A stretch of 64,000 nt of DNA from NCBI RefSeq assembly GCF_003601925.1, contig NZ_QZWH01000010.1, positions 1-64,000 of the forward strand. The letters run 5' to 3'. Source of the DNA: Buttiauxella izardii (GTDB lineage Bacteria; Pseudomonadota; Gammaproteobacteria; Enterobacterales; Enterobacteriaceae). Position numbers and translations under genes: made by a program. The stretch's first letter is position 1. Each line of letters starts with the position of its first letter. Positions 50,330-61,880 of the stretch are shown in pieces. The notes below the pieces were generated by a model. The model ran no database searches. It was given only the letters and a program-made list of their open reading frames with translations, and had not been told where the DNA came from.

Positions 50330-51127
50330 ATGGAATGGTTTATGGTTTCCCCCCTGATGCTGGTGGTGCTGTTTTTTGTCGCCATGCTCGCAGGGTTTAT
50401 TGATTCATTAGCGGGCGGCGGCGGTTTGATCACCGTCCCGGTCTTGTTAGCGACAGGAATGTCACCTGCCCATGCCCTGGCGACCAATAAACTCCAGGCC
50501 TGTGGCGGTTCGGTTTCCTCCTCAATCTATTTTATTCGCCGCAAAGTGGTCGATCTTAAAGATCAGAAATTGAATATTCTGATGACGTTTATCGGCTCCA
50601 CAACGGGTGCGCTGCTCGTGCAGTACGTTAAATCAGACGTGCTACGCCAAATTTTGCCGCTACTGGTGATTTGCATCGGTCTGTATTTTTTACTGATGCC
50701 AAAACTGGGTGAAGAAGATCGCCAACGCCGTTTATATGGCCTGCCATTCGCACTGATTGCAGGCGGTTGTGTCGGTTTCTACGACGGATTCTTTGGCCCA
50801 GGTGCTGGTTCTTTTTACGCGCTGGCGTTTGTCACGCTTTGTGGCTTTAACCTCGCGAAATCTACCGCTCACGCCAAAGTATTAAACGCGACATCAAACC
50901 TCGGCGGCCTGTTGTTGTTTATCATCGGCGGGAAAGTGATTTGGGGAACCGGCTTTGTGATGATGGCCGGGCAATTTTTAGGGGCGCGTATGGGATCGCG
51001 TCTTGTGTTGAGTAAAGGCCAAAAACTGATCCGACCGATGATTGTGATTGTGTCGGCGGTGATGAGTGCCAAACTCTTATTTGATAGCCACGGAACGGAG
51101 ATCCTCCACTGGTTGGGGATAAATTAA
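50330..51127 (+). CDS. yfcA: TauE/SafE family membrane protein YfcA
   Basis: 265 residues with about eight membrane segments and the twin motifs FIDSLAGGGGLITVP and FYDGFFGPGAGSFYA that mark the TauE/SafE sulfite/organosulfonate exporter family. Substrate unknown. It starts 11 bp after mepA, and epmC follows after 1 bp. Confidence 0.92.
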   Translation: MEWFMVSPLMLVVLFFVAMLAGFIDSLAGGGGLITVPVLLATGMSPAHALATNKLQACGGSVSSSIYFIRRKVVDLKDQKLNILMTFIGSTTGALLVQYVKSDVLRQILPLLVICIGLYFLLMPKLGEEDRQRRLYGLPFALIAGGCVGFYDGFFGPGAGSFYALAFVTLCGFNLAKSTAHAKVLNATSNLGGLLLFIIGGKVIWGTGFVMMAGQFLGARMGSRLVLSKGQKLIRPMIVIVSAVMSAKLLFDSHGTEILHWLGIN

Positions 51128-51128
51128 G

Positions 51129-51698
51129 ATGACCACAGCGAATATGACAATAACGACAGAACACCATTATCAGGAACTTATCGACATTTTCGATAACTGC
51201 TTTAAGGATGAATTTAATACACGTCTGATTAAAGGCGACGACGAACCGATCTATCTTCCTGCTGATGAGGAAATTCCTTATCACCGCGTGGTGTTTGCCC
51301 ACGGCTATTACGCCAGCGGCATGCACGAGATTTCTCACTGGCTTATCGCCGGGAAAGCTCGCCGCGAGTTGGTCGATTTTGGTTACTGGTATTGCCCGGA
51401 TGGGCGCGATGCCGAAACACAAAGCAAATTTGAGGATGTGGAAGTGAAACCGCAGGCGCAGGAATGGCTACTGTGCGTGGCGGCAAATTTCCCGTTCAAC
51501 GTGAGCTGCGACAACCTGAGCGGCGATGTTGATCCGGACAGAATCGCATTCCAGCGCCGTGTCCATGCGCAGGTGATGATTTATCTGCAAGAAGGGATCC
51601 CGGCGCGTACGGCAAAACTGATTGAAGCACTGCGGGAATATTATAAAACCCCGCCGTTGGCCGCAGAGCAGTTTCCGTGGCCGGAAGATTTAAACTAA
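51129..51698 (+). CDS. epmC: Elongation factor P hydroxylase EpmC (YfcM)
   Basis: 189 residues, slightly longer at the N-terminus than E. coli (182). Contains EPIYLPADEEIPYHRVVFAH and HEISHWLIAGKARRELVDFG with metal-ligand His/Glu residues, then GYWYCPDGRD. It hydroxylates the beta-lysyl modification on EF-P Lys34. An internal ATG seven codons on would match E. coli more closely. Confidence 0.92.
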   Translation: MTTANMTITTEHHYQELIDIFDNCFKDEFNTRLIKGDDEPIYLPADEEIPYHRVVFAHGYYASGMHEISHWLIAGKARRELVDFGYWYCPDGRDAETQSKFEDVEVKPQAQEWLLCVAANFPFNVSCDNLSGDVDPDRIAFQRRVHAQVMIYLQEGIPARTAKLIEALREYYKTPPLAAEQFPWPEDLN

Positions 51699-51725
51699 AA
51701 ACCTGCAAAATGATGAGGAAGTACG

Positions 51726-52001
51726 ATGATCGCTGAATTTGAAACACGCATTCTGGCGCTAATTGATGAAATGGTTGAGACGGCCAGTGATGATGAGCTG
51801 TTTGCCAGCGGTTATCTGCGCGGCCACCTGACGTTGGCAGTGGCGGATGTGGAGCATGGTGAAGATCACAGCCCGCAAGCGTTGCACACTGCGGTTTCAG
51901 GCAGTCTGGAAAAAGCGATTCAGGCAGGCGAACTGTCACCGCGCGACCAGTCTTTAGTGCTGGAGATGTGGGATAATTTGTACCAGAAAGCACAGTTTTA
52001 A
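51726..52001 (+). CDS. yfcL: YfcL family protein
   Basis: 91 residues, acidic helical protein ([20 protein letters not shown] ... [18 protein letters not shown]) conserved at this position in enterobacteria. Function unknown. Last gene of the aroC-mepA-yfcA-epmC-yfcL run. Confidence 0.92.
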   Translation: MIAEFETRILALIDEMVETASDDELFASGYLRGHLTLAVADVEHGEDHSPQALHTAVSGSLEKAIQAGELSPRDQSLVLEMWDNLYQKAQF

Positions 52002-52003
52002 GT

Positions 52004-52159
52004 TCTCCCCCTCACCCTAACCCTCTCCCCAGGGAGAGGGGACTGTTACGGCTTTCTCCCTCTGAGGGGAGAGGGAACTGTTCGGTTTTCTCCCTCTCCT
52101 GGGGGAGAGGGGACAGTTTGGTTTTCTCCCTCTCCTGGGGGAGAGGGCCGGGGTGAGGG
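52004..52159. repeat. Four clustered boxC-like repeats
   Basis: Four related units of CTCCCTCTCC...GGGGAGAGGG type fill the gap between convergent yfcL and mnmC, the outer ones in opposite orientation (TCACCCTAACCCTCTCCCCA at the left, GGGCCGGGGTGAGGGCG at the right). Each unit can form a hairpin, so the array may serve as a terminator for both genes. Confidence 0.85.
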
Positions 52160-52161
52160 CG

Positions 52162-54162
52162 TTATTTCACTTCTTTACCCTTCAGTAATTTTCTCACCCA
52201 AAATCGATTTGGGTTCAACGCCGCCAGCGTTTCTTCATCCATCGGAATCGGCTCATCGCAGATTTGTGCTGCCAGAATTTCAGCCGCCAGCGGTGCGCTG
52301 CATAATCCTCTTGAACCCAGTGCCGCCAACATAAACAGATTTGGATACGCCGGTGCGGTTGGCGCATTTTCACGGCTTTCGGACAGTGTTGCATACGCTT
52401 CAAGCGTGGCGTCATAACGCGGAACGCTGCCGATAATTGGCAAATGATCGCGCGTAGCACACCGCACACCACAGCGGGCTTCACCCGCTGAAACATCCAC
52501 TTCTTCAGGCCATGCCACATCTGGCAAACAGTTCAGCAAACGCTGGCGGTTATGTTGCTGATCTTCGTCGTTATATTGCATCTCTTCAGCGCCACGATGA
52601 TAGCTTGCACCAATACAATGCTGCTTATTGTTCGGGTTTTGCGGTGTCAAATAACCGTCGTAACACAGAACCTGGCGCAATTCAGAAAGGGATTGCGTGG
52701 TTGGGATATGGCTGACCTGGCCGCCAACAGCGGAGAACGGCAGTTTTTCGGTTTGCGCGAATTTACTGACCTTGAAGCCGTTCGCCAGCACCACAGCCGC
52801 ATGCTGTTTTGCTTCCTGTTCGGCAAATGTTAATTGCCATCCATCAGGGGTTTGATTCAATTCTTCAACACGATGTTGATAATGCGTTTTTAGCCCCAGG
52901 GTTTTTGCCAGCGCCAACGCGCCAGCGGTGAGTTGTGCCGGGCATAACCAGCCGCCGAGTGGGTAAATTGCGCCACCGTGCCCGGTTTTAACGCCGCACA
53001 GTTTGGCCGCAGTTTCTGCATCGACGCCATGGGCAAGCAACTGAGGGAATTCGAGGCTCAGCATTTGCTCGATTTTATGCTGACTCTTTTCGTCCCAGCC
53101 CAGTTGCGTTACGCCGCACCAGTCGTGATCAAAATCGACCGGAAGTGAGTCGTACAAGCGGCGGGCAAAGGTGAATGCCGCGCTGAAAAAGTGGGTCAGC
53201 GAAGCGCTGTGGGTATTTAGCAGCGGATAAAGCGCACCCTGGCGATTACCGGAAGCCCCTTGAGCTGGTGCGTTATCTTCACAGTAAAGCGTAACTTGCC
53301 AGCCACGGCGAAGTAGTGCAAGGCAGAGCAGGGCGCTGGCGACACCGCCGCCGACAATCGCGACGTCTTGCCCGGAAGCTGCCGGGCGGGCGTACCACGG
53401 CGTGTGCGCTGGTGTTGCCAAAGCAACGTCCATGACACCTGTCAGCATTTCCCGCTTACGGCCAAAGCCTTTGCTTTTGGTCATGGTGAAACCGGCTTCA
53501 ATCAGGCCGCGACGCACAAATCCGGCGCAGGTAAATGTCGCCAGTGTGGCACCTGGGCGCGCCAGTTTTGCCATCGTATTGAACAGGTTTTGCGTCCACA
53601 TATCCGGGTTTTTTGATGGCGCAAAACCATCAAGGAACCAGGCATCAATCTGATTATTTAAGGTGTCATCTAATTGCGGTATTAGCTCGTTAATATCGCC
53701 GAACCACAGGTCGAGAGTGACACGCCCACCTGCCAGCAAAATACGGTGGCAACCCGCAATCGGCAGTGGCCATTGCTGTTGCAATTGCGTGGCATATTCG
53801 GCCAATTCTGGCCAGTGAGCGTGGGCCGCGGATAAATCTTCTGCGGTTAGTGGGAATTTTTCAAAACTAATAAAGTGCAGGCGCTGGAGCGTGGCTTGCG
53901 GCTGTTTTTGGCAGAAATCATCAAAAGCCTGCCATAAAGTCAAGAAGTTAAGCCCGGTGCCAAAACCGCTTTCCCCAACGATAAATAGCGACCTTTCATG
54001 GCTGACGAAGCGCTCCGAAAGGCGGTTTCCTCCAAGAAAGACATAACGAGTTTCCTCCAGTCCATTATCATTAGAGAAGTACACATCGTCGAACTCTCGG
54101 GATACAGGTGTACCGTCTTCGTTAAAGCCAAGGTTGGCGGATTGTATTGGGGCGTGTTTCAC
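52162..54162 (-). CDS. mnmC: Bifunctional tRNA modification enzyme MnmC
   Basis: 666 residues. N-terminal SAM-dependent methyltransferase ([20 protein letters not shown], about 57-76; [20 protein letters not shown]) fused to a C-terminal FAD-dependent oxidoreductase ([20 protein letters not shown], about 269-288). It converts cmnm5 to mnm5 at the wobble uridine of tRNAs. Divergent from fabB. Confidence 0.95.
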   Translation of the reverse strand: MKHAPIQSANLGFNEDGTPVSREFDDVYFSNDNGLEETRYVFLGGNRLSERFVSHERSLFIVGESGFGTGLNFLTLWQAFDDFCQKQPQATLQRLHFISFEKFPLTAEDLSAAHAHWPELAEYATQLQQQWPLPIAGCHRILLAGGRVTLDLWFGDINELIPQLDDTLNNQIDAWFLDGFAPSKNPDMWTQNLFNTMAKLARPGATLATFTCAGFVRRGLIEAGFTMTKSKGFGRKREMLTGVMDVALATPAHTPWYARPAASGQDVAIVGGGVASALLCLALLRRGWQVTLYCEDNAPAQGASGNRQGALYPLLNTHSASLTHFFSAAFTFARRLYDSLPVDFDHDWCGVTQLGWDEKSQHKIEQMLSLEFPQLLAHGVDAETAAKLCGVKTGHGGAIYPLGGWLCPAQLTAGALALAKTLGLKTHYQHRVEELNQTPDGWQLTFAEQEAKQHAAVVLANGFKVSKFAQTEKLPFSAVGGQVSHIPTTQSLSELRQVLCYDGYLTPQNPNNKQHCIGASYHRGAEEMQYNDEDQQHNRQRLLNCLPDVAWPEEVDVSAGEARCGVRCATRDHLPIIGSVPRYDATLEAYATLSESRENAPTAPAYPNLFMLAALGSRGLCSAPLAAEILAAQICDEPIPMDEETLAALNPNRFWVRKLLKGKEVK

Positions 54163-54237
54163 TTAAATTACTCGTCTGGCGGGCAGTAAACGGATAGTAA
54201 CTATGTGTGCGAAGCGGCGCAAATTTCAGACCAATTT

Positions 54238-54254
54238 GGCTGATCGGACTTGTT
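54238..54254 (+). promoter_or_regulatory. Probable FadR activator site of fabB
   Basis: GGCTGATCGGACTTGTT matches the FadR consensus at most positions. In E. coli FadR activates fabB from such a site. Confidence 0.65.
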
Positions 54255-54255
54255 C

Positions 54256-54273
54256 GGCGTACAAGTGTACGCT
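54256..54273 (+). promoter_or_regulatory. Probable FabR operator of fabB
   Basis: GGCGTACAAGTGTACGCT has a perfect GCGTACA/TGTACGC palindrome around AG, as in E. coli fabA/fabB operators. It follows the FadR site by one base. Confidence 0.7.
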
Positions 54274-54318
54274 ATTGTGCCTGTCGAAATCCTAACAGTG
54301 CAGTAGAAGAGGTATTGA

Positions 54319-55536
54319 ATGAAACGTGCAGTGATTACTGGCCTGGGCATTGTTTCCAGCATCGGTAACAACCAGCAGGAAGTCCTGGCATCTCTGCGTG
54401 AAGGTCGCCCGGGAATCACTTTCTCTCAAGAATTCAAAGATTCTGGAATGCGCAGCCATGTGTGGGGTAACGTTAAACTGGACACCACCGGCCTGATTGA
54501 CCGTAAAGTTGTCCGTTTCATGAACGATGCCTCTGTCTACGCTTACCTTTCAATGCAGCAAGCGATTGAAGATGCTGGTTTGAAAGAAGAAGTTTATCAA
54601 AGCAACCCGCGTGTGGGCCTGATTGCAGGTTCCGGTGGCTCTTCTAAATCTCAGGTGTTCGGTGCAGACGCAATGCGTAGTCCGCGCGGCCTGAAAGCGG
54701 TGGGTCCATACGTTGTGACCAAAGCGATGGGTTCTGCGGTTTCCGCATGCCTCGCGACTCCGTTCAAAATTCACGGTGTGAACTACTCCATCAGCTCCGC
54801 TTGTGCGACTTCTGCGCACTGTATCGGTAACGCTGTTGAGCAGATTCAACTGGGCAAACAGGACATCGTATTTGCTGGCGGCGGCGAAGAGCTGTGCTGG
54901 GAAATGGCCTGTGAGTTCGATGCAATGGGCGCACTGTCTACTAAATATAACGAAACGCCGGAAAAAGCATCCCGTACTTATGATGCGAGCCGTGACGGCT
55001 TCGTTATCGCAGGCGGCGGCGGTATGGTTGTGGTTGAAGAACTGGAGCACGCTCTGGCTCGTGGCGCACACATCTACGCTGAAATCGTTGGCTACGGCGC
55101 AACGTCCGACGGCGCAGATATGGTTGCTCCATCTGGCGAAGGCGCAGTGCGTTGCATGAAGATGGCAATGCACGGTGTGGATACGCCGATTGACTACCTG
55201 AACACCCACGGCACTTCTACACCGGTTGGCGATGTGAAAGAACTGGGCGCAATCAAAGAAGTCTTCGGTAACAATTCACCGGCGATGTCTGCGACCAAAG
55301 CCATGACAGGTCACTCTCTGGGTGCCGCAGGCGTTCAGGAAGCTATCTACTCTCTGCTGATGCTGGAGCACGGTTTCATCGCGCCAAGCATTAACATTGA
55401 AGAGTTGGATGAGCAGGCTGCTGGCCTGAACATCGTGACTGAAACAACCGAGCGTAAACTGAATACTGTTATGTCTAACAGCTTCGGTTTCGGTGGCACC
55501 AACGCCACGCTGGTGATGCGTAAAATTAACGCTTAA
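54319..55536 (+). CDS. fabB: Beta-ketoacyl-ACP synthase I FabB
   Basis: 405 residues. Catalytic triad of KAS I: Cys in [12 protein letters not shown] (about 163), His in [12 protein letters not shown] (about 298), His in [13 protein letters not shown] (about 333). It extends fatty acids and is needed for unsaturated chains. FadR- and FabR-type sites precede it. Codon use is notably biased towards optimal codons, fitting high expression. Confidence 0.97.
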   Translation: MKRAVITGLGIVSSIGNNQQEVLASLREGRPGITFSQEFKDSGMRSHVWGNVKLDTTGLIDRKVVRFMNDASVYAYLSMQQAIEDAGLKEEVYQSNPRVGLIAGSGGSSKSQVFGADAMRSPRGLKAVGPYVVTKAMGSAVSACLATPFKIHGVNYSISSACATSAHCIGNAVEQIQLGKQDIVFAGGGEELCWEMACEFDAMGALSTKYNETPEKASRTYDASRDGFVIAGGGGMVVVEELEHALARGAHIYAEIVGYGATSDGADMVAPSGEGAVRCMKMAMHGVDTPIDYLNTHGTSTPVGDVKELGAIKEVFGNNSPAMSATKAMTGHSLGAAGVQEAIYSLLMLEHGFIAPSINIEELDEQAAGLNIVTETTERKLNTVMSNSFGFGGTNATLVMRKINA

Positions 55537-55554
55537 TCGCGTTGATATTAATAA

Positions 55555-55583
55555 GCGGGGTGCTTTTGCACCCCGTTTTTTTT
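55555..55583 (+). terminator. Intrinsic terminator after fabB
   Basis: GCGGGGTGC-TTTT-GCACCCCGT followed by a run of T. Confidence 0.95.
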
Positions 55584-55613
55584 GCATAATGGCTGCTACC
55601 AGGGAGCCGCAGT

Positions 55614-56792
55614 ATGTCCTCAATAAATCATTCTCAGCTCAGTAATAAATCCGAAAACAAGTCCTTATTTGGCATAACCTTCGCGGTGTTTCTCACCTAT
55701 ATGACGGTTGGCTTGCCGCTGCCGGTTATTCCGCTTTTTGTCCACCATGAGCTTGGCTTTGGTAACACCATGGTTGGAATCGCCGTTGGGATTCAATTCC
55801 TGGCGACAGTTTTAACGCGCGGTTATGCCGGGCGTCTGGCCGATCAGCAAGGTGCGAAACGCTCGACAATGCAGGGAATGTGCGCCTGTGGATTTGCCGG
55901 TGTCGCTTATTTACTGGCGGCGCTATTGCCGGTTGATGCAATGGCGAAATTCGGTTTGTTGATAGTCGGGCGCTTGATTCTTGGTTTTGGTGAAAGCCAG
56001 TTGCTGACCGGAAATCTCACCTGGGGTTTGGGCCTGGTTGGGCCGGGGCGTTCAGGCAAAGTGATGTCCTGGACCGGAATGGCGATTTATGGCGCATTGG
56101 CCGCAGGCGCGCCGATTGGCTTGCTATTAAACAGCCATTGGGGATTTGTGGCGCTGGGTGTTTCGACTATCGCGTTGCCGCTGGTGGCTCTGGCGTTTAA
56201 TGGTCGCATCCGCGCCGTGCCTGCGCATAAAGGCGATCGTCCTTCACTGTTTGCTGTGGTCGGCCTTATCTGGAAACCGGGGCTAGGGCTGGCATTACAG
56301 GGCGTCGGATTTGCGGTGATTGGCACCTTTGTTTCGCTTTATTTTATGTCGAACGGCTGGGCGTGGGCGGGCTTTACGCTTACCGCATTTGGCGGCGCGT
56401 TCGTGCTGATGCGTATCTTGTTTGGCTGGATGCCAGATCGTTTTGGCGGTGTGCGAGTGGCGTTAGTTTCACTGGCGATAGAAACCGTCGGGCTGGTTCT
56501 GCTTTGGCAGGCACCGGGCGCAGGTGTAGCGCTAATCGGTGCGGCGCTGACCGGCTGCGGTTGTTCGCTGATCTTCCCGGCGCTGGGCGTCGAGGTGGTG
56601 AAACGCGTTCCGGCGCAGGTGCGCGGCACGGCATTGGGCGGATATGCGGCGTTTCAGGATATCTCGTACGGCGTTGCGGGGCCGTTAACCGGGCTGCTGG
56701 CGACCTCGATGGGTTACCCGTCGGTGTTTTTAGCGGCGGCAATTTCTGCGGTAGTGGGGATTGTTGTCACGCTTATCGCATTCCGCAAGTAA
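55614..56792 (+). CDS. yfcJ: MFS transporter YfcJ
   Basis: 392 residues, about twelve membrane segments, with the MFS loop [20 protein letters not shown] (about 66-85) and [20 protein letters not shown]. It resembles E. coli YfcJ of the arabinose-efflux-like group; substrate not established. It has its own ribosome site (GGAGCCGCAGT) behind the fabB terminator. Confidence 0.9.
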   Translation: MSSINHSQLSNKSENKSLFGITFAVFLTYMTVGLPLPVIPLFVHHELGFGNTMVGIAVGIQFLATVLTRGYAGRLADQQGAKRSTMQGMCACGFAGVAYLLAALLPVDAMAKFGLLIVGRLILGFGESQLLTGNLTWGLGLVGPGRSGKVMSWTGMAIYGALAAGAPIGLLLNSHWGFVALGVSTIALPLVALAFNGRIRAVPAHKGDRPSLFAVVGLIWKPGLGLALQGVGFAVIGTFVSLYFMSNGWAWAGFTLTAFGGAFVLMRILFGWMPDRFGGVRVALVSLAIETVGLVLLWQAPGAGVALIGAALTGCGCSLIFPALGVEVVKRVPAQVRGTALGGYAAFQDISYGVAGPLTGLLATSMGYPSVFLAAAISAVVGIVVTLIAFRK

Positions 56793-56801
56793 CTGGGTAA
56801 A

Positions 56802-56833
56802 TGGTGGATGACGCTATCGCTTATCCACCCTAC
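56802..56833. repeat. REP-type palindrome
   Basis: TGGTGGATGACGCTATCGCT then TATCCACCCTAC, just past yfcJ. Confidence 0.8.
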
Positions 56834-56860
56834 GAAAACAAAGGCTTATGAAACCGAGGA

Positions 56861-56889
56861 GGTCGGATAAGCGCCAGCGTCATCCGACA
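56861..56889. repeat. REP-type palindrome, opposite orientation
   Basis: GGTCGGATAAGCGCCAGCGT then CATCCGACA. With 56802 it forms a pair between convergent yfcJ and flk. Confidence 0.85.
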
Positions 56890-56915
56890 AAACTGGCGCA
56901 AAGGGAACCTCATTT

Positions 56916-57920
56916 CTACATCACAATCCACAACAAAACCATCACCACAATCAATGCGACAAGCGCCATGCCTGGGCGTGCGCTGACTATCTTCATTGGC
57001 TCGATAAACGGCGCCCAGATTGGGCTGGCGATCGGCTGAATATGCTGTACTTCAGGCGTCGCAGGCTGGCGTTCCGCTCGCTTCAAAAACACCTGGTTCA
57101 AAATATCCTGCACCTGAGCGGTGGTCAGTAATGTCTGCGGTGCCGCCTGAAAACGCTGCTGGGAGTAATCCGTTATTTCTTTCCATTCAGCGGGTTCCAG
57201 CGGCTGTTTCAGTGCTGCCTGAATGGTGTGTAGCGTCGGCGTGTTTTGTTGGCTTAACGTCTGACGCGCCTGAAGCCAGGTGGTTAACAACGCAAAGTGT
57301 TTTGCCGGGATCAGTTCGCCCGTTTTCACCCCGCTTAACTCAAGCATCGACTGCCAGATTAACTTCCCGGACTCGCCCGTTGCGGCAGTGAGTTTGGCGA
57401 CCTGTTTATTTAATGAGTTATGTTCCGCAGGCAATAATGGGCGATCGGTCGCCTGGCGCTGTTGCGGCTGCGGGATCGCCAACTGGTTATTTTGCAAAAG
57501 CGTCAGTACGCTTTTTAATTGTTCCGGCGTGAGTTGGCTCAGTGCCGTTTGCCCAAATTGCTGGCGAATATAATCGCTCACCGCCTGGCGATTATTACCC
57601 TGCGGCAAAAGTTCGCTGAGCTGCTGAACAACCTGGCGCGTGGCGTGAGTCGTTTGGGCCGTATTCAGGCGCTGGTTAAGATTTTGTTCAGCTGCGGGGA
57701 AGTGGCGTGAAAGCAAAGGCGTTTCACCTTTCAGGCCGAGATCGTGCTTGAGCCCCGCCCACACTTCAGCGCTTTGCTGCTGGTTTAGCGCAACGATACG
57801 CGTGATCAAACGTTCCAGAACGGTACGTTGCACAGTGGAAAGCGGAAACTCGCCTGCCGCAGAAGGTGTGGAGGGCGGTTCCCCCGGAGGACGCGCTGTC
57901 GCCCCCTGAATGGGTTGCAT
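56916..57920 (-). CDS. flk: Flagellar regulator Flk
   Basis: 334 residues: Pro/Ser-rich N-terminus, a Gln-rich helical body, and one C-terminal membrane anchor ([18 protein letters not shown]). Flk couples flagellar ring assembly to substrate switching of the export apparatus. Divergent from pdxB, as in E. coli. Confidence 0.9.
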   Translation of the reverse strand: MQPIQGATARPPGEPPSTPSAAGEFPLSTVQRTVLERLITRIVALNQQQSAEVWAGLKHDLGLKGETPLLSRHFPAAEQNLNQRLNTAQTTHATRQVVQQLSELLPQGNNRQAVSDYIRQQFGQTALSQLTPEQLKSVLTLLQNNQLAIPQPQQRQATDRPLLPAEHNSLNKQVAKLTAATGESGKLIWQSMLELSGVKTGELIPAKHFALLTTWLQARQTLSQQNTPTLHTIQAALKQPLEPAEWKEITDYSQQRFQAAPQTLLTTAQVQDILNQVFLKRAERQPATPEVQHIQPIASPIWAPFIEPMKIVSARPGMALVALIVVMVLLWIVM

Positions 57921-58022
57921 AGTCTAAATCCTTTGTCAGCCCCCGGCTCAAGTATGCCAGGACGGCAGATTATGGCACACTATCAGGCTTATTCTCGACG
58001 ATTAACCGAACAGGTAGCTAAC

Positions 58023-59159
58023 GTGAAAATCCTCGTTGACGAAAATATGCCCTATGCACGCGAATTGTTTAGCCGCTTAGGCGATGTCACCGCCGTTCCA
58101 GGGCGTCCAATTCCCGTTTCTGAACTGGCTGATGCCGATGCGTTAATGGTGCGTTCAGTCACCAAAGTGAATGCTGATTTACTCGATGGTAAAGCAATCA
58201 AGTTTGTCGGTACGGCGACGGCGGGCTGTGACCACGTTGACGAAACGTATCTTCAGCAAGCCGGTATCGCCTTTTCTGCCGCCCCTGGTTGTAACGCCAT
58301 TGCGGTTGTCGAGTACGTCTTTTCCTCATTATTGATGCTCGCCGAGCGCGACGGCTTTAAGCTGACCGACCGCACGGTGGGCATTGTCGGCGTCGGTAAC
58401 GTGGGTTCACGCTTGCAGGCACGTCTTGAAGCCTTTGGCATTCGCACGCTGCTTTGTGACCCTCCTCGCGCAGATCGTGGCGATGAAGGGGATTTCCAGC
58501 CGCTGGAAACTCTGGTGCGTGAAGCCGATGTGCTGACGTTCCATACGCCGCTGTTCAAAGACGGCGCGTATAAATCGCTGCATCTGGCCGATGAAAAACT
58601 GATCTCCAGCCTCAAGCCAGGCTCGATTCTGATTAACGCCTGCCGTGGCCCGGTGGTCGATAACGCAGCGTTGCTCAAATGCCTGGAGAACGGGCAGGAT
58701 CTGAGCGTGGTGCTGGACGTTTGGGAGCCGGAACCGGAGCTGAACGTCGCGCTGCTCGATAAAGTCGACATCGGCACCGCGCACATTGCGGGCTACACGC
58801 TGGAAGGCAAAGCGCGTGGCACCACGCAGGTGTTTGAAGCATTCAGCGAATTTATTGGTCAGAAGCAACAAGTGGCTTTGGATACGTTGCTACCAGCGCC
58901 AGAATTTGGCCGTATTACGCTGCATGGCCCGCTTGATCAAGCGATACTCAAAAGACTGGTTCATCTGGTGTATGATGTGCGCCGCGATGATGCCCCGCTG
59001 CGGAAAGTCGCGGGTATTCCTGGTGAGTTTGACAAGCTACGCAAAAACTATCAGGAACGCCGTGAGTGGTCGTCGCTCTATATTCAGTGTGATGATGAAG
59101 CGGCAGCAAACCTGCTGCAAAAGCTAGGCTTTGGCGCCATCTATCACCCGGTGCGTTAA
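58023..59159 (+). CDS. pdxB: Erythronate-4-phosphate dehydrogenase PdxB
   Basis: 378 residues from the GTG at 58023, the E. coli length; the open frame back to 57828 overlaps flk and is not coding. NAD-binding fold [20 protein letters not shown] (about 121-140) and dehydrogenase motifs [16 protein letters not shown] and [14 protein letters not shown] with the catalytic His. Second step of the pyridoxal phosphate pathway. Confidence 0.95.
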   Translation: MKILVDENMPYARELFSRLGDVTAVPGRPIPVSELADADALMVRSVTKVNADLLDGKAIKFVGTATAGCDHVDETYLQQAGIAFSAAPGCNAIAVVEYVFSSLLMLAERDGFKLTDRTVGIVGVGNVGSRLQARLEAFGIRTLLCDPPRADRGDEGDFQPLETLVREADVLTFHTPLFKDGAYKSLHLADEKLISSLKPGSILINACRGPVVDNAALLKCLENGQDLSVVLDVWEPEPELNVALLDKVDIGTAHIAGYTLEGKARGTTQVFEAFSEFIGQKQQVALDTLLPAPEFGRITLHGPLDQAILKRLVHLVYDVRRDDAPLRKVAGIPGEFDKLRKNYQERREWSSLYIQCDDEAAANLLQKLGFGAIYHPVR

Positions 59160-59169
59160 ACAATCCTTC

Positions 59170-59199
59170 TCATTTTTCCCCGGCGTGATGCCGGGGAAA
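59170..59199. terminator. Hairpin between pdxB and usg
   Basis: TTTCCCCGGC-GTGAT-GCCGGGGAAA, a 10-bp stem without a clear T-run; may attenuate or stabilise the mRNA rather than end it. Confidence 0.5.
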
Positions 59200-59229
59200 T
59201 ACTGCTATTTAAGTCTGGAGTAAACCAAC

Positions 59230-60243
59230 ATGTCTGAAGGCTGGAATATTGCCGTTTTAGGTGCCACGGGTGCCGTAGGCGCAGCTGTGATTGAACTGCT
59301 TGCCGAACGCCAGTTCCCGGTTGGTGAATTGTATGCCCTCGCGCGCAGCGAAAGCGCCGGTGAAAATATCCGTTACGAAGGCAAAACCGTGATGGTTCAG
59401 GATGCTGAATCATTCGACTGGACTCAGGTGCAACTCGCCTTCTTCGTGGCAGGCGCTGAAGCGTCAGCGCGTTATGTCGACGAAGCGACTAACGCCGGTT
59501 GCCTGGTTATCGACTCCAGCGGCCTGTTCGCCATGGAACACGATGTGCCGCTGGTGGTGCCAGACGTGAATCCATTCGTCTTAGGTGAATACCGCAATCG
59601 CAACCTGGTAGCCGTTGCAGATAGCCTGACCAGCCAGTTGTTGACCGCGTTAAAACCGCTTATCGAACAAGGCGGTTTATCACGTATTCAGGTGACTAAT
59701 TTGCTGGCCGCTTCTGGCCGTGGCAAAAGTGCGGTCGATGCATTGGCCGGGCAGAGCGCTCGCTTGCTGAACGGTTTGCCAATTGAAGATGCTGACCTGT
59801 TTGGTCGCCAGTTAGCCTTCAACATGCTACCGCTGGTGCCGGATGCAGAAGGCAGCGTCCCGGTAGAACGCCGCTTGGTGAATGAAGTGCGCAAAGTGTT
59901 GCAGGACGAAGGTGTGTTGATTTCTTCGAGCTTCGTTCAGGCTCCGGTGTTTTATGGTCACGCGCAAATGGTTAACTTTGAAGCGATGCGCCCGCTGGCT
60001 GCGGAAGAAGCGCGTGATGCGTACATTCAGTTTGAAGATATCGAGCTTTCAGAAGAGGGCGAGTTCCCAACTCAGGTTTCTGATGCTTCCGGCAGTTCGC
60101 ATATTTCCATCGGCTGTATTCGCAACGATTACGGCATGCCAGAGCAGATTCAATTCTGGTCGGTTGCCGATAACGTTCGCTTTGGCGGCGCGCTGATGGC
60201 GGTGAAAACCGCTGAAAAATTAGTGCAGGAGTATATGTACTAA
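59230..60243 (+). CDS. usg: Usg, aspartate-semialdehyde dehydrogenase-like protein
   Basis: 337 residues with the Asd fold ([20 protein letters not shown] at the N-terminus) but without the active-site Cys: the region [20 protein letters not shown] replaces the usual PNCST motif. It is therefore probably not a semialdehyde dehydrogenase. The stop overlaps truA by one base. Confidence 0.92.
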   Translation: MSEGWNIAVLGATGAVGAAVIELLAERQFPVGELYALARSESAGENIRYEGKTVMVQDAESFDWTQVQLAFFVAGAEASARYVDEATNAGCLVIDSSGLFAMEHDVPLVVPDVNPFVLGEYRNRNLVAVADSLTSQLLTALKPLIEQGGLSRIQVTNLLAASGRGKSAVDALAGQSARLLNGLPIEDADLFGRQLAFNMLPLVPDAEGSVPVERRLVNEVRKVLQDEGVLISSSFVQAPVFYGHAQMVNFEAMRPLAAEEARDAYIQFEDIELSEEGEFPTQVSDASGSSHISIGCIRNDYGMPEQIQFWSVADNVRFGGALMAVKTAEKLVQEYMY

Positions 60244-61058
60244 TGTCCGACGAGTTGCTTCAAAGCCCGCGTCACAAAATTGCACTTGGCATTGAATACG
60301 ACGGCAGTAAATATTACGGCTGGCAGCGCCAGAATGAAGTGCGCAGCGTGCAGGAGAAGCTTGAAAAAGCGCTCTCCAAAGTAGCAGACGAGCCCATTAA
60401 CGTGTTCTGCGCCGGGCGCACCGACGCAGGCGTTCACGCCACCGGCCAGGTTGTGCATTTCGAAACGCGGATGGATCGCAAAGACGCGGCCTGGACGCTC
60501 GGTGTAAATGCGAATTTACCTGGCGACATTGCCGTGCGTTGGGTTAAAAATGTGCCCGATGATTTTCACGCCCGCTTCAGTGCGACGGCGCGCCGCTATC
60601 GTTATGTGATTTATAACCAGCGTCTGCGTCCGGCGGTGATGTCTCAAGGTGTGACGCATTTTTACCATCCGCTGGATGCCGATCTTATGCACAGTGCGGC
60701 GCAATGCTTGCTGGGCGAAAACGATTTTACCTCGTTCCGCGCAGTGCAATGCCAGTCGCGTACGCCGTGGCGAAACCTGATGCACATCAACGTGACGCGC
60801 TACGGCGCGTACGTGGTGGTGGATATCAAGGCCAATGCGTTTGTGCATCATATGGTTCGAAACATTGTCGGCAGCCTGATGGAAATCGGCTGTGGCAATC
60901 AGGCAGAAGACTGGATGGCCCAATTGCTGGCAGCAAAAGATCGCAAGCTGGCAGCGGCAACCGGTAAAGCAGAAGGCTTGTACTTAGTTTCTGTGGATTA
61001 CCCTGAACACTTTGCGTTGCCTAAACCCCCGATGGGGCCACTTTTTTTGGCAGACTAA
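60243..61058 (+). CDS. truA: tRNA pseudouridine synthase A TruA
   Basis: 271 residues. Catalytic Asp in [20 protein letters not shown] (about 54-73). It modifies positions 38-40 of the tRNA anticodon arm. Starts inside the usg stop codon (TAATG). Confidence 0.96.
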   Translation: MSDELLQSPRHKIALGIEYDGSKYYGWQRQNEVRSVQEKLEKALSKVADEPINVFCAGRTDAGVHATGQVVHFETRMDRKDAAWTLGVNANLPGDIAVRWVKNVPDDFHARFSATARRYRYVIYNQRLRPAVMSQGVTHFYHPLDADLMHSAAQCLLGENDFTSFRAVQCQSRTPWRNLMHINVTRYGAYVVVDIKANAFVHHMVRNIVGSLMEIGCGNQAEDWMAQLLAAKDRKLAAATGKAEGLYLVSVDYPEHFALPKPPMGPLFLAD

Positions 61059-61082
61059 GCCAGACGAAACAGGTAGATAACG

Positions 61083-61742
61083 ATGGAATTTATCCGCTTC
61101 ATTATTGATTTTATTCTGCACATTGATGTGCATTTGGCGGAGTTAGTTGCGCAGTATGGCGTCTGGGTTTATGCCATTCTGTTTTTGATTTTGTTCTGTG
61201 AAACGGGGCTGGTGGTCACACCGTTCCTGCCAGGTGATTCATTGCTGTTTGTGGCTGGCGCGCTGGCCGCGTTGCCGACCAACGATCTCAATGTTCACAC
61301 AATGGTGATTTTGATGGTGATTGCCGCCATTGTTGGTGACGCGGTGAACTACACTATTGGGCGGTTGTTTGGCGAAAAGCTATTCAGTAACCCGGACTCC
61401 AAAATCTTCCGTCGCAGTTATCTCGATAAAACTCATGCTTTTTACGAGCGTCACGGCGGAAAAACGATTATCCTCGCGCGCTTCGTGCCGATTGTGCGAA
61501 CTTTCGCACCGTTTGTCGCGGGCATGGGGCACATGTCCTATCGCCATTTTGCGATGTACAACGTTGCCGGTGCGTTGCTGTGGGTATTGTTGTTTACCTA
61601 CGCAGGCTACCTGTTCGGCGATTTGCCGATTGTGCAGGAAAACCTGAAATTACTGATTGTGGCGATTATTGTGTTGTCGGTATTGCCGGGCGTGGTTGAG
61701 ATTATTCGCCACAAACGTGCCGCCAAACGCCTGCAAAAGTAA
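61083..61742 (+). CDS. dedA: DedA family membrane protein
   Basis: 219 residues with several membrane segments and the family motifs [18 protein letters not shown] (about 49-66), [20 protein letters not shown] and [17 protein letters not shown]. DedA proteins take part in envelope lipid transport and proton-motive-force maintenance. Fourth gene of the pdxB-usg-truA-dedA run. Confidence 0.95.
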   Translation: MEFIRFIIDFILHIDVHLAELVAQYGVWVYAILFLILFCETGLVVTPFLPGDSLLFVAGALAALPTNDLNVHTMVILMVIAAIVGDAVNYTIGRLFGEKLFSNPDSKIFRRSYLDKTHAFYERHGGKTIILARFVPIVRTFAPFVAGMGHMSYRHFAMYNVAGALLWVLLFTYAGYLFGDLPIVQENLKLLIVAIIVLSVLPGVVEIIRHKRAAKRLQK

Positions 61743-61880
61743 CCCCATCGCGCGGTTCGACCACTTTTTTATCCAAAGTCGCGGGCCGTTATGTTTTAAT
61801 GAGCACCATTTATGGTCTGGGGCAGCTAATACTGCCACAGAAAAACTGGCATCGACCAGGTTCAAGCAGAAAGGTCATCA

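Noticed and set aside
57828-58022. Longer start for pdxB
   Set aside because: It overlaps the flk gene and promoter region; the GTG at 58023 matches the known N-terminus.
59230-60243. Functional aspartate-semialdehyde dehydrogenase
   Set aside because: The active-site cysteine motif is missing, and the context (pdxB-usg-truA) identifies Usg.
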